Origin: Lojkania enalia
Taxonomy: Eukaryota; Ascomycota; Dothideomycetes; Pleosporales
DNA: 64,000 bases
Direction: 5' to 3'
NCBI GenBank assembly: GCA_010094045.1
Contig: ML986608.1
Location: 282,815 to 346,814, forward strand
Position numbers and translations under genes: made by a program. This document shows, piece after piece, positions 11,336 to 23,293 of the stretch. The notes below the pieces were generated by a model. The model saw nothing but the letters and a program-made list of their open reading frames with translations. It ran no database searches and was not told where the DNA came from. Positions within the stretch are counted from its first letter, which is position 1, and every line of letters begins with the position of its first letter.

Positions 11336-13824
11336 ATGCGCGGCCCTCTGCCGCTTTCGGCCAAGGCATGGCAGAGTCCTGGGAATAGAGCTTTCTCCTC
11401 CAACATATACCTCAGAGCTCAGCCAGCCTTCCCGATAATAGCGAGGGTCGTCTCCTCTCATGCCGCTCCTCTCCAATCTACAGCCCCCCGGCCTCGCCAT
11501 GGCGTCCTACAGCGTTTCGCGCTGCGCTCCACGCGCTCCATCCTTTTAGAACAGCCAAACCTACCTCCGTCCCGCGTCTTTTGCGTTTCGCGAGTTCTGC
11601 GTGATGCAAGCAAGGATCCGCATGTGCGCAATAAGCCCCGCAGGTCCTACAAGGATGAAATGAAAGACAAGAGCGCCATAGACATTGAAGATCATGACCC
11701 GGAGGACCATTTAGGCTTCGCTAAGTCAGAGAAAGCAAATGCGGCAGCCCAAGTCAATCTGAGCGCGAAGCTCAGCAAGGATGGATTGCACGGCGGAGGC
11801 AGCAAAGGAAGCATGAAGGAGATCTGGAGGCTGATCAAGATCGCGGCGCCGGAGTGGAAGACCCTTTCCTGGGCTTTCATGTTCCTTCTTGTATCGTCGA
11901 CCGTTTCCATGTCAGTACCGTTCTCAATTGGAAAGATTCTAGACATTGCGACAAAGCCGGAGGGTACGAAGGATATGCTATTTGGGCTAGATATAACTAC
12001 CTTCTACATTGCCTTGGCCGGAATACTCGCAACAGGCGCGGCTGCAAATTTTGGACGCATCATCATCTTGCGCATTGTTGGAGAGCGCATTGTTGCGCGT
12101 CTGCGGTCCCAGCTCTATAGGAAAACTTTCATCCAGAACGCTGAGTTCTTCGACGCAAATAGGGTCGGCGACCTGATCTCCCGCCTTGGATCTGATACTA
12201 TCATTGTGGGAAAGAGTATCACGCAGAATCTCTCAGATGGATTGCGTTCCGTGGTGAGCGGCGTTGCCGGTTTTGCCATGATGGGATGGGTTAGCCTTAA
12301 GTTGACTGGAATTCTGGCATTGATCGGCCCGCCTGTTGCTGTCGTTGCTTTCTTTTCCGGAAGAGCGTTGCGAAATATTAGTCGAAAAATACAGAAAAAT
12401 CTTGGAACATTGACCAAGATTGCAGAAGAGCGCTTGGGCAATGTGAGGACAAGTCAGGCGTTTGCTGGGGAAGTTCAAGAAGCAGCGCGATATAATCGTC
12501 AAGTAAAGAGAATCTTTGAATTCGGGAAGAAAGAAGCAATCGTAGCCGCTAGCTTCTATGGAAGCACGGGATTGATGGGCAACCTGACCGTGATAGCTGT
12601 TCTTTACGCTGGAGGCAGCATGGTTAAGTCGGGTGCCATCACTATTGGAGAGCTCTCGTCCTTCTTAATGTACACAGCCTATGCAGGCTCTAGCATGGTC
12701 GGCCTCTCTGGATTCTGGGGAGAAATGATGAAGGGAGTCGGAGCCGCTAGTCGACTTTTTGAGCTACAGGACCGAAGACCGACGATATCTCCAACAGTCG
12801 GCGAGGCAGTCAAATCAGCGAGAGGCCCGATTGAGTTTAATCACGTTACATTCAGCTATCCTACTAGGCCCGCGGTTACTATTTTCAAAGACCTGAACTT
12901 CAGGATTGAGCAAGGTCAGAATGTCGCCATCGTTGCTCCCAGTGGCGCTGGCAAATCCACGGTAGCCAGTCTACTCCTTAGGTTCTACGTGCCCACGGCC
13001 GGGACGATTACGATTAACGGTCGTGACATTAGCAAGCTAAATGCGAAGCAATTAAGGAGAAAGATTGGTTATGTTGGACAAGAGCCGGTTCTGTTCTCTG
13101 GGACGATTGCGGAGAACATTGCATATGGAGTTCCGCACGCCACTCGCGCTGAGATCGTAGCAGCTGCTCGCAAAGCAAATTGCCAGTTTATCAGCGACTT
13201 CGTAAGTCCTCGGAATATACCGGTATCATCTACTGTGCTAATGTGATGACAGCCTGAAGGCCTTGAAACGCACGTTGGCGCACGAGGGACGCAGTTGTCT
13301 GGTGGTCAGAAGCAGCGAATTGCCATTGCACGAGCTCTCATCAAACAGCCCGACATCCTGATTCTTGATGAAGCAACCAGTAAGTCGGATCTGCATAATT
13401 TCATTTAATCCCTATTAAACATGGTGTAGGCGCTCTCGATGCAGAATCCGAGACTTTGGTCAACCAAGCCCTAAGCAAGCTACTCCAAGAACATAACACC
13501 ACAATTAGTATCGCACACCGCCTATCGACCATTAAGCGCTCCGATCGCATCATCGTCATCGATTCCGAGGGTCGAGTGGCCGAAGAAGGAACATACTACC
13601 AGCTTTCATCTAATCCGGAAGGTGCATTCAGCAAGCTGATGGAGTGGCAATTGAGCGGTGGAGATATGGACGCCAAGGATATCAAACCGCCTCAGCCGAC
13701 GGAAATTGAGGAGATCGAGAGGGAGCTGGAAGAGGAAGAAGACGAGGATGATGAGCCGGACCCGAGGCGGAGCGGAGAGCGTGTTGAAACACCATCCACA
13801 CGCTCGCCCACCAGCTCACAATGA
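11336..13824 (+). CDS. MDL1: Mitochondrial ABC transporter, MDL1/ABCB10 type
   Basis: Three exons: 11336-13201, 13253-13379 and 13430-13824, total 2388 nt (795 aa). Introns of 51 and 50 nt have GTAAGT donors; the first contains a GCTAAT branch-like site. The N-terminus is Arg/Ser/Ala-rich and fits a mitochondrial targeting sequence. One transmembrane domain of about six helices (residues about 180-470) precedes one nucleotide-binding domain. That domain has Walker [11 protein letters not shown]-loop [10 protein letters not shown], signature LSGGQKQR, Walker [13 protein letters not shown] split by intron 2, and H-loop SIAHRLSTI. This is the half-transporter layout of yeast Mdl1, a peptide exporter of the inner mitochondrial membrane that works as a dimer. 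The first Walker A glycine is Ala. The tail is strongly acidic. MDL1 versus MDL2 cannot be settled here. Confidence 0.9.
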
Positions 13825-14562
13825 TTGCAACGGAGATTTTCGTCATTCAACCCAACCTATGTTTGCCATTCCAGGGATGCACGTGGGTGTGCAATATCGC
13901 AGGCAGTGCACTGAGCACGACATGATCTGTTCACCGTCTAAGTCACGAAAAATGGCCGGAGAGAGACGCCGGATCTCTCCGACATCGTCATCATGCGTTT
14001 CCCACGACACGAATAGAGGAGGCTGAAGGAGGCTCAACAAAATCTGCATGGCATGGCGGTGGTGTCACATCTCTTGGCTATCACACGATCTCCCTTCGAG
14101 TTTTTCTAATGCTGTGGAGACCGGTCAGGATATCTGTTTGTTGCAGTGCAACCCAGCGATAACGGCGGGCATTGATCAGCACAGGAAAACGTAGGTTGCA
14201 TTTGTATATTAGTCTCTCCTCTTACATAGATACGCTACTGTAATGATATCAATCTTCAAAGCGTGCAACCTATTCACTTGACCCAGAACATTATCTAAGT
14301 GTTGGCTGTTTGAGTCTCGCCCGATTGACCAATCACAACGCTTACTCATCTCTTCCATCCCATCATTCATCAGGTACAGCCACCAAACGCTCCAATCAAC
14401 GTCCGGCAAGCACCAACATTAACAACAACAATGGCCAGACCCGCGAATCGACCCTCTAGGCTTTTCGACTGCTCGGAAGAAGCGGGGAATCTCCTGACGT
14501 CATCGCCCTTTCACCACGTGCTATCCCAACCGATATCATAATAAAGAACGGACTAGAACGCC
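13825..14562. other. Intergenic between MDL1-like gene and cupin gene; no gene seen
   Basis: Holds the 3' UTR of the transporter and the promoter of the cupin gene. Short frames here are low-complexity or overlap the flanks. Confidence 0.5.
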
Positions 14563-15441
14563 ATGTTCGAAACCCAGCACAGCATATGTCAATCCGACGC
14601 ACACTACCACGATATAAACGGCGACGACGAGCAGCACTGCCACCACTCTCCCATGCTGAAAACAGCCCAATTCACTTCCTATCGCCTCGCCCACTCGACG
14701 CCGTCGCGCTTCCGCCCCATCTCCGTCAACCTCAGCAAGACGCTAAATATCCACGCCGACAGCAAACACGAACACCCGAGCTCGTCGCGGTTCCAGCAGG
14801 ACTTGGAGAACGAGAACCACGGGGAGCGCATACAGGGGTACAAGATGGTGGGGAATCGGAAGGATGGCCCGCCCAAGCATGAGATGGTGCATTTTGCGGG
14901 GTTGCTGAGGAATGAGAGGAGGTTTGGGGATTTTAGGACTGTGTTGCATACGGGCTTGTATAGCCAGCTTGTTGCTATGGAAGTTCCGGTTGGGGGCGAT
15001 ATTGGTGATGAGGTGGGTACGCTCTCATGTTTAGCCTCTTAACGTAGAATGAGGATTAGATTTGGACGCGGGGGTGTAGGTTATAGGATTTATGCTGATG
15101 ATTTTTAGGTCCATACCGTTGATCAGATACTACTGTTCACATCTGGTAAAGGCCTTGCGACAGTCGCGGGCAAAGATCAGGAGGTGCAGGCCGGCGATGT
15201 TGTGGTTGTTCCTGCCGGGACACAGCATCAGTTTGTCACCAGAGGGGACCAGCCATTGGAGTTAATAACAGTATATTCGCCCGCAGAGCATGCTGCAAGG
15301 ACAGTGCATAAGACGAAGGAAGAGGGAGATATAGAGGAAGATGAGGGTAAGGATGAAGCCCCGACTTGGTCAAGAAAGAGCAAGAAAGAAAATGAGGATG
15401 CGGGTTTGGTGAAGTTGAGCGGAAATTACGATAACGAGTAG
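14563..15441 (+). CDS. Cupin-domain protein
   Basis: Two exons, 14563-15012 and 15109-15441, 783 nt (260 aa). The intron has donor GTGGGT and acceptor TTTTTAG. The join gives GDIGDE followed by VHTVDQILLF, the first conserved cupin motif region; the second, AGDVVVVPAGTQHQF, follows about 20 residues later. The RTVLHTGLYSQLVAMEVPVGG stretch before it is typical of fungal and bacterial small cupins. The tail after the barrel is Glu/Lys-rich. The function is unknown; cupins bind a metal or a small ligand. A second in-frame ATG at 14653 removes 30 His-rich residues and could be the true start. Confidence 0.8.
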
Positions 15442-18081
15442 AGCGGGAATGATTCGGGTTCGAGAATGATTGGAGGTGAGATGCTATTATGGATAGGCCC
15501 TAAAGAATGTACTGAAAGATTATGGGAGACACAGGTTGGAGAAGGATTGTACGTCACCTCTAGTTGGGATGGGTCGGCGCTGTGGAATACCTCAACATAT
15601 GAATACCTCCTCTCTTGACTTTTAAAATGAAGCAAACATTTAGAAGCCATGTGAAAACACATGCGGCACGCATGTGAGCCTTCGCGTACATGGACGTCTT
15701 ACGTGCCCAACTCTATGAAGATAACAAGGACGTAGTTTGAATCTGCAAGCTTTTCTCGACCTGGAAATCAGATAATGAACCGAGTTTACAAATCAATCTA
15801 ATCTGATGATCTTGCTTTGCATTGACGGCGTAAGTGGGTTGTGCAGCCTGGAAGCACCTAGGAAGGTTGTCCGATATCGCATGTGAACGGTTCGGCAGAA
15901 CGTGTGGGGCCGCCAGAAACCGAGTAGTAGAATGCGTCGTATGCTGTAGACCAACTATCACACCTGCGCGGCTCTACCGGTTTGGGTTCGTATCTGATTT
16001 CGGATTCTTGGTCATTGTGACGAGGGTACATGAATGACTTAAAGATATTTCAATGATCTGGTGAATGGCATACTAACGGAAAAGATTCGTTGGCTTACTA
16101 ACAGCGCGAAGGATACGTCCAATGTCTTGTCGCTCTGTACAATGGTGGTGAGATCATGTCCAAGCGAGTTTTTTTTCCATTAGACCTCGGGCTATAGTAG
16201 ACGCCTGTCACGCTCTCGATGCATTGGCGGCGAGATTTCGGTATATTTCTGTTGCACAAGGAGCCTGAAATGAGCGATTGGGAGGGGCCATTGTTCGGCG
16301 GTGGGACCGGTGGTATGATACCCCTTATTACTGCAGGTTTGCTTAGTGCCCATGATGGTCACTAGACTGACATGACTATATACTGAGCACTGCTGCGGTT
16401 CTTCAAAACTCCCGGCATCCGAACTCCGGGGGTTTACTCGGCACATAGTTCTCGGGGCGAACGACGCGGAATGTTCCGATATGACGAAAGCCGCTCTCTA
16501 TTCTAGCAGGAAATATTGTAGTAACTAATGCTGTAGGCTAGTTGCGATATTAGCTCTGTACTCACAATTAGTTCTGGCAGAAAGCCTCAAAAGCTGTAAT
16601 ATCCCTAGTGAAGTAGTACCACGGGCTATCAAACGCATGCTCTAAGCTGTGAATGTCGGCATTTGACAGGAGAGCACAGCAGATAGCTACGAAGATATAA
16701 GATACAAGTACGTCCTTGTATTTATCGTCCTCTTGATCCGACTCGGCGTGCCGACGTGTGGGGCAGCTATTGGCGACCAGTTCCAGTAGTACAAGTAGGT
16801 AGACGCAGCACCCTCTTGGGTGGTCACTCCAGGTTGACAGGAGATATGCATAGCAAGCGCCCCGCCAGCAGTAGTGGTAAGATCAAGTGGTTTGGCAACG
16901 ACCGGGTGTCTGGGGAAGTGGGACATGGTTGGCATCAGAAAGAGAAAGCCTGTCCACGCTTGGCAGGTGGAGGTCTACAACAACAGTGGGATTGGTATCA
17001 GAAGTGGCGGGCAATGCATGCAGCGAGTGGCACCAACGCATCTGCCGCGCGAGCAGCGATCGACGGTCTGGATAGTCATTCTATGACGGGATGGCGTTTC
17101 CGGGCGGTGTTCCCGGGATTTTGCAGGCCCAGCTATGGCTGCCGGTTGTTTGCTGGGGACACAATTTCAGCACCTGAAAGTCGATGAACTGTACATAGAG
17201 CTAGTGCTTGGCATGGAGCGGTGAGTGGTAAGGACGCGGAGGCTAGATGGATCCAGCCCGGCAGGGCTAGGATAAGATAATGGATGAAGGGACAGCCAGA
17301 CTGGGCTGCAGGGCGAAGTAGTGAGAAGAAAAAAAACCGCCGACAGCCGAGCGGGTGGAAATGGAAGAGGCGGCGCCTCAAGGGCTTCCGCGGTCGGTGG
17401 TGCCATTCGGCACGGGCAATCTATCGGTCAGGATAGGCAATTGATTCGTTCATCCTCAGCCTTCGTTCGCGTGTCTGATCGTCCTGCACCGAAGGGAGTA
17501 GGGAGGTCGCCGATGCTTCCACCGAGTAGTCGCCTTTCATCGTCACCCACCACGCACACACACACCCCCTCCCCTCCCCCGACCAACAACCTCATGCTCT
17601 GCGCCGTCTGACCCCATATAATATTCGCAAGGCCCGCCGCCCTCAATTGCCGCCCACCGTGTCTGTGCTACGGGTTCTGAGCGCAAGCAGGCGGCTGTCG
17701 CTCTTTTCTCGTTTGCCACCTGCGTTGTTGTCGTTGTCACTGTTATCGTTACGAGGTGAGTAGGTCCATGGTGGCCAGCCCCACCACGATCTGATAATCT
17801 GATAAAATGCACAACTCCATTACCCACCGCCGCCGCCCTTCTCCGCGCTCCGCCGCGGTCGTCAAAAAGCAACGGCTGCTGCATTATTTCGCCGCAGCCC
17901 AACAATCATTCCACCGCGCGGGCGCCCGCCGCAGTCGTTCCGCTGCCGGCATCATGGCGACCCTGAGTCAGATGTTGCTAACCCATGGCCCACTATCCTA
18001 GGCTCGTTCTTTGTCGTGTCGCCCAAAAATCTCTCTCTCCTGCAACACCCTTCACCTCGACGCAATTCCTCTTCACACATT
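15442..18081. other. Long gene-free stretch upstream of the reductase
   Basis: Nothing here is clearly coding. A 143-codon frame at 16756-17187 and several overlapping frames up to 18001 lack domains. The final kilobase is GC-rich and pyrimidine-rich and probably forms the promoter and 5' leader of the gene at 18082. A CA/CCCT low-complexity tract lies at 17551-17580. Confidence 0.5.
17551..17580 (+). repeat. CA dinucleotide and C-rich low-complexity tract
   Basis: A short CA repeat runs into a CCCCT/CCCCTCCCCC tract. It is a simple repeat in the presumed promoter or leader of the reductase gene. Confidence 0.8.
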
Positions 18082-20078
18082 ATGGCCTCCGCCGCCTCGA
18101 CACGCAATATTCCTACCATTTCGACCTCCCATCCGCATGATCCCATTCCTTCCGAGCCCCGAGATGTCCCGCAACTCGCGCTACCACCGTCGCTCCCCGA
18201 GCACTCGTCGCCGCGCTCCTCGGGCGAGTCCATCCCGTGGAGCGGCCACAGCAGCGACGAGTCTGAGCCACCGCTGACGCCCAGTACAGAGCCGCAGGTC
18301 GACGAGATCGTGGACCGGCTCGAGAATCTCCCTGCCGCCGCCGTCAATTTCAATGAGAGCAAGGAGCGTCCCCGACGCGCCTCCACCACGCTCATCTCGG
18401 AGAGCCCCGCCGATATCAGGAGGATACTGGGCGAGGGCGAGACGGCTACCAAGCTCATTAGCCAGTGCTGCGGTGGGGGATGCTGTCTGCTTAAGACACT
18501 CGCTCCAGATACCACAACGCCAGACTTCCAGCCTGTCGTCATCCCAGACAACAGAGCCTTCCGCAGCCTGAACCTGCGATTGGGACCTCTCAGTCTCGAT
18601 ACGGAGCTAACAAACACTACTGCCCTACCTCCCGTCAATATGTCGTTCGAACCAATTCCCACTTCCGAGTCCAGGCACGTCACAACAGTCTACAAAGCGC
18701 CGCCCCAGTTCGTGCAACCCCATCCGCCGTACGACGTCTACTCCGCGCCCGTCTACCACGCCCGAGAATTGACGAAGCCTGGGGCTGAGAAACGAACATT
18801 CCACTTCGATATCGACGTGACCGACTACCCTGATGAAGGCGGCATCGATTTCAAGGTCGGCGGTGCCATTGGCATCTGCCCACCTAACGCCCCTGAACTT
18901 GTAGATGAACTATTCGACATTCTCTGCATCCCTAGATTTGTCCGAGACAAGCCTGTTACGTTGAAGACCTTATCCGGCCGCTGGCCCACAATCTGGGGAG
19001 ACGACAAGGCGCGAGAGGTAGTTACTACTCGTCGTGAGCTCTTGACCTGGTGTGCGGACGTGCAGTCTCATCCGCCTACCAAGCAGCTCCTCCGCCTTAT
19101 GGCCGAGTACGCGGATGCTCCCAATGAGCGCAAGATCCTCCTTTACCTTTGCTCTGCCGAAGGCCAAGCTGCCTTTTGCGACCTACGGACGACCTCTCAT
19201 ATCACAATTGCTCAACTCTTGTATGCTTTCCCGTCCTCAAAGCCACCACTGCCAGCTTTGCTCTCTATTCTTAACCAACTTATGCCGCGCTTTTACTCTC
19301 TCTCTAATGATCCCCACATTTCCTCCGCTCGCCCTGGCCTTCCCGGAAGCCGTCGTCTGATCGAAATTGCCGTTACAATTCACGAAACCCCCGATTGGCA
19401 TGCTGAAGGAGCTACCCGTACGGGCGTTGGGAGTGGCTTCATGGAGCGAATTGCGCAAGCTTTCATTAGCGCTGAGAGCGAGGGCATTGATCCTCCTGCC
19501 ATTCTCGATCTCCGTGTACCAATGTTTCGAGGGCTGATGGCCAATCCTCTTTCTCGTCAGTTTGGTGGAGATGGCCCTATGGTTCTCATCGGCGCTGGCG
19601 TCGGCATGGCGCCTTTCCGCGGCTTCATCCTCAACAGGCTAAAGAACGCCAATTGCGCGAACAAAATTTGGCTCATTCAAGGCGTGCGTGACTCTATGCT
19701 CGATGAGATCTATTCAGGCGAGCTTGGCGATCATGAGCGAGAGATTAAGAAGGTCGTGCAGAGCCGCAAGCACCGGCCTGGGGTGAGTGAAGCCAAGTAT
19801 GTTCAAGATGAGGTCAGGCTCCAAGCCGATATAGTCTGGTTCGTTATCAATGCCCTTGACGGACGCATCTTCGTCTGTGGAAGCAGCAAGGGTATGGGTG
19901 AGGGCGTTGAGAAAGCCTTAATAGATGTGGCTATGCAGAAAGGTGGTATTGGAGAGGATGAAGCCCGAGAATTCTGGGGAAAGAAGAAGGAGGATGGACA
20001 GTACATTGCTGTAAGTCATGCTGCAACCAATCCCCCTAATTTGAATTTGATACTGACACACCCTAGGAAACTTGGTAA
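18082..20078 (+). CDS. FAD/NADPH reductase-like protein without a flavodoxin domain, with CCGGGCC motif
   Basis: Exons 18082-20010 and 20067-20078; the second encodes only Glu-Thr-Trp and the stop, giving the aromatic C-terminus seen in the cytochrome P450 reductase family. Total 646 aa. The open frame extends upstream only to a GTG at 18016, so ATG 18082 (MASAAS) is the start. Residues 1 to about 215 are Ser/Pro-rich and low-complexity and contain CCGGGCC (Cys129-130 and 134-135). From about 220 comes a CysJ/CPR-type FAD-binding region with RFYSLSND near 400, then an NADP-binding region with VLIGAGVGMAPFRGF near 505 and FVCGSSKGMGEGV near 600. It should move electrons from NADPH through FAD to an unknown acceptor. 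The FMN-binding flavodoxin domain of diflavin reductases is absent. The Cys cluster could hold metal or be acylated (inference). Confidence 0.85.
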
Positions 20079-21313
20079 TGCGCTAAAGCCAACGCCATTC
20101 GACAACTACTTGTAAATATTCTGCCGATCGTTCGCTGCTATGATCACGTACATACCTACTATACTTCATCGTCGCTGGGCTTCTTATGTAAGGTGTTAGG
20201 AAAAAAAAAAATAGAATAAAACATGCTCAGGCATACTGTTGGTTATAGGCAATTTGTTGGTGGGGACTTTTATTCTATTTATTTTTTTTTTCGTTATTTT
20301 TTTATTCATTATCTGTATTCGATGTACTATGGGGGTGGATTTTGTCTCGTTCGCTTTTGGATGCAAATTATATGCGTCATAGCCCGGAGTTGGAAAGGTA
20401 CTACAGGACAGAGCATGGTAGCGGTGTTCACTTCACCGAATGACTCTCAAGGAAATGCCTTGAGTGAGCTAATTTTCCCGCAAACCATATTTCGATCACA
20501 AAATGAGATGCGTTTCTACAACAGCAACATGCTCATGCAGGCCGAGTTGTAACTTCCGATTTCGGAGGAAATCATAAACGAGTAGTTCCCGTGCGGCGGG
20601 GGGCTGTAAGCCAGCGTTCCGGAAGGTTGGGCGGTAAAACCTTATTTCATCGATCTCAGTCCAAATGTTCACTTTTCTGCTCAATATCCATTATAATCAT
20701 GCAAGCTGCCCGGCCGCTGGCGGATGGCGGGTATCTCTCAAGTCGTCCGCATGAGATACAACAGCCATCTAACACGGCTCAGACGCAGCTCGTCTCAAAG
20801 GACTGTTCTATAGCACTCGAGCTCCAGCTCTAGGTTTCGTCTTTCGCGAAACCCGCAGGGAAAAAAGGCAGCTCCAACAGGTGTAAGAAATAGGAGAAGC
20901 CATTCTTCTTTGTTAGACTTCGAAAGGGTGTTCGGCTATTGCTCGAAGACGCCCGCGTTCTGACACGAGGAGACAGCGACCTCAGTTGATTCCAAAACAA
21001 GTTTTTACAACCGGACTATTCGCGCGGATTGGCCAAGCACGGATAAGCTAATAAACTAGTTGAGGAAAGATCTACGACAAGCCTTCCATGTAGCCCTAGC
21101 CTTACGAGGTTGATAGCAACAGTCGAGAGCGCATTCGTAGTAGCGTAATCCTGGTTAAATCCGATTTATTCCCTCGAGTGAAAGTATCCGAAAGATACTT
21201 TTCCATGTCTATGAATGAGAAACAGGGCCTGAGAACGGCATCTCATCTGCATATATAGCACAAAAGCGTGCCTTGCTTACTTCCAATCCTTTGTTTCCGT
21301 ACGCGACTTTAGC
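20079..21313. other. Intergenic, no supported gene
   Basis: 3' UTR of the reductase, then a promoter region for the membrane protein gene. CATATATAGC at about 21249 is TATA-like and lies 65 nt before its ATG. A 109-codon frame at 20223-20552 is AT-rich and low-complexity. Confidence 0.5.
20215..20220 (+). terminator. Candidate polyadenylation signal AATAAA
   Basis: AATAAA lies 137 nt after the stop codon of the reductase, just past an A-rich run. Position and sequence fit a 3' end signal. Confidence 0.4.
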
Positions 21314-22528
21314 ATGGTTCGACGACTGGGGGAATTTTGTTGCAAGGCCCCCCGTGTCAGGGGTTCTAGCTTCCTAGCCCGACACTATTTTCTTGTTACT
21401 ATATGTGGTGTTGTAAGCATAATTACGGCCTTTCGTGGCGGAGCTGTTGCTGCCTCGCCATCTGTCTTAATCCCCGACTACGTCCCCCGCATCAGTCTGG
21501 CGACAAGAAGCGACGAATCCACCCCCGAAATCGAGCATTATGGTCCAAACACAAACATATCTATCGTCCATCTTTGCCCTCAGGGCATTCGCTGCGTATG
21601 ACCGGTTCTTCTTTGCTTCGGAGGAGTCCAATTGGCGATGTCCGGGGTTGGGGTTCGCATGTGTCCCCCCTCAGGCGTGTGTCCACGAGGGTCTTATAAA
21701 CAAGCACTATTGCTGCGGCGCTGCATCTGTCGATGCGGTTTGTTGGTCAGGGAGTTCTGATTGCGGCGCAAACAATGAACCTTTGTCAAATCAGATTGGC
21801 TGTGATTCAGGTCAGAATGCTTTCTGCTGTCTTGAAGGGCGGTAAGTTAGGACCAAGGCTACTGGATTTGTCCCATCGTATAGCTAACTAGGAAATAGAG
21901 AGGAATGCACACAGCGGTTGAGTGAGTTTTCTCCAATGTTACCGAGTAGTTCGCGTTCTCTACTAACACGACTATCAAAGACCAAATCAATATTTGCTGG
22001 GCTACAGCGGCGAACCCCTATGTAAACATCACGAACCAACAAATGAACGCAACATTCTCGTCCTTAAGCGCTGCCGCTCCATCTGCGAGTAGATATTCTT
22101 TCGATCCCCAGGAACTCCTCGCTTCTACCACTTCAATCTCCCCATCTTCTTCGTCGACGCCCGCCACTATTTCAACTACTAGCAAAATAAATGACCCATC
22201 GACAATATCAAATCCTGACGACCACAGCTCGGGCCTCTCGGGCGGCTCGATTGCCGGGATCGTGGTTGGGGTCGTGGGTGGGCTCGCCATCATTGGTGCA
22301 GGAGCATTCTTTTTTTGGAGAAGAGGAAATAAGAAATTACATCGAAATGAATTGGACGCTAATACCTATGCTAGCGGGTATGCGCCGGCACCAATACAAG
22401 AGAAATATGCGCACAACATGCCGCAGGGGTCTTTCCCTAGTCATCCGCCGGCCGAGATGGATGTGAACCAAGCGCCGATGGAGGTAGAGGGAACCCCAGT
22501 CAACGAATATGCGCAAATGAGGAAGTGA
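21314..22528 (+). CDS. Cysteine-rich single-pass membrane protein; apparent 1-nt frameshift
   Basis: ATG 21314 opens a frame with an N-terminal hydrophobic segment (signal or anchor) and ends in LCPQGIRC just before TGA 21599-21601. Coding sequence resumes one base out of phase with YDRFFFAS and a Cys-rich block (CPGLGFACVP, YCCGAAS, AFCCLEG). Two clear introns follow, 21842-21898 and 21922-21980 (GTAAGT/GCTAAC, GTGAGT/CTAAC). Then come EECTQRL and NQINICW, a Ser/Thr-rich stalk, a transmembrane helix (AGIVVGVVGGLAIIGAGAFFFW) and a cytoplasmic tail starting with basic residues. The layout suits a plasma-membrane sensor or cell-wall-linked protein. Only introns of 28-31 nt would bridge the frame change near 21596, too short to be credible. 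It is therefore a sequence error, or a broken gene. Confidence 0.6.
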
Positions 22529-23293
22529 AGGGCAAGCCTTTGAACCCAAAACTGGCGTCTGCATAGCGAGGGTCTAGGAGCTACAATTCGCTTTCCTCTG
22601 GGCCTCTTTTGGATTGAACTAAGAGGAATCTGATATTATGGTTTCTATCACATCGGCGCCACTATATGATTCACGAATTCAACTACTATGGGATGCGTCA
22701 AAGCGGGAGCACAATTTACCCATAAACGCTTCTGGGAACTTCACACAGCTGGGCTATAACGGGTTCTAGCCACCTAGTCTCTTGAACACATATTCCGCTC
22801 GGCCGGTCGTCCCCTGCGTTTTGTTCTGGGCTACTTCTGTGGTGAGAGGCGAATCTTGTCTCAGGGAGGGAGATGAGGAGCTGAACTGGTTGATTGAAGA
22901 TGGCCAGCGGGCCATATTTATGTACATGAAAAAGGGGTATATCAGCTGATATCCAGCGTGATATCCGGCGTGATATCGACCGTGATATCGTACGTCGATA
23001 TCTGATACAGCTCGGCAGACTAGCCAAAAATCCCCATGACAACTTCTGTCTGCCTTTAATCACTATCACCGCCAAACACTAGTGCTCGAAATAAGCCGGT
23101 TTGCAATGTTAGACAGTGCAGCTTGGTAGTCTAAGCGCCCATACCTCTAATGGACGCGCCAATTGAATAATTAGAACCAATTAGCATGGCCATATTCCTG
23201 GACGGATTCCACAAGCAGACGATAGCATAAAGGAGCTGATCCATTACCACTTAAATTTCTAAATTATATAATACCGGATACCCGTTTCTCCAT
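22529..23293. other. Convergent intergenic region with a 12-bp minisatellite
   Basis: Separates two convergent genes. Apart from the GATATC repeat at 22948-23002 I see no feature; the 119-codon minus frame across it is a by-product of the repeat. Confidence 0.6.
22948..23002 (+). repeat. 12-bp tandem repeat, TGATATCnnnCG type
   Basis: GATATC occurs at 22948, 22960, 22972, 22984 and 22997, spaced 12, 12, 12 and 13 bp. The bases between are similar but not identical, so it is a degenerate minisatellite. Confidence 0.9.

Noticed and set aside
16756..17187. 143-codon plus frame
   Set aside because: Overlaps several other frames of equal quality, with no domain and no splice signals; probably a chance open frame in GC-rich DNA.
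18016..18081. N-terminal extension of the reductase
   Set aside because: The extension begins with GTG, not ATG; the first ATG is 18082.
20223..20552. 109-codon plus frame downstream of the reductase
   Set aside because: Phe/Tyr-rich because of T-rich 3' flank sequence; no motif.
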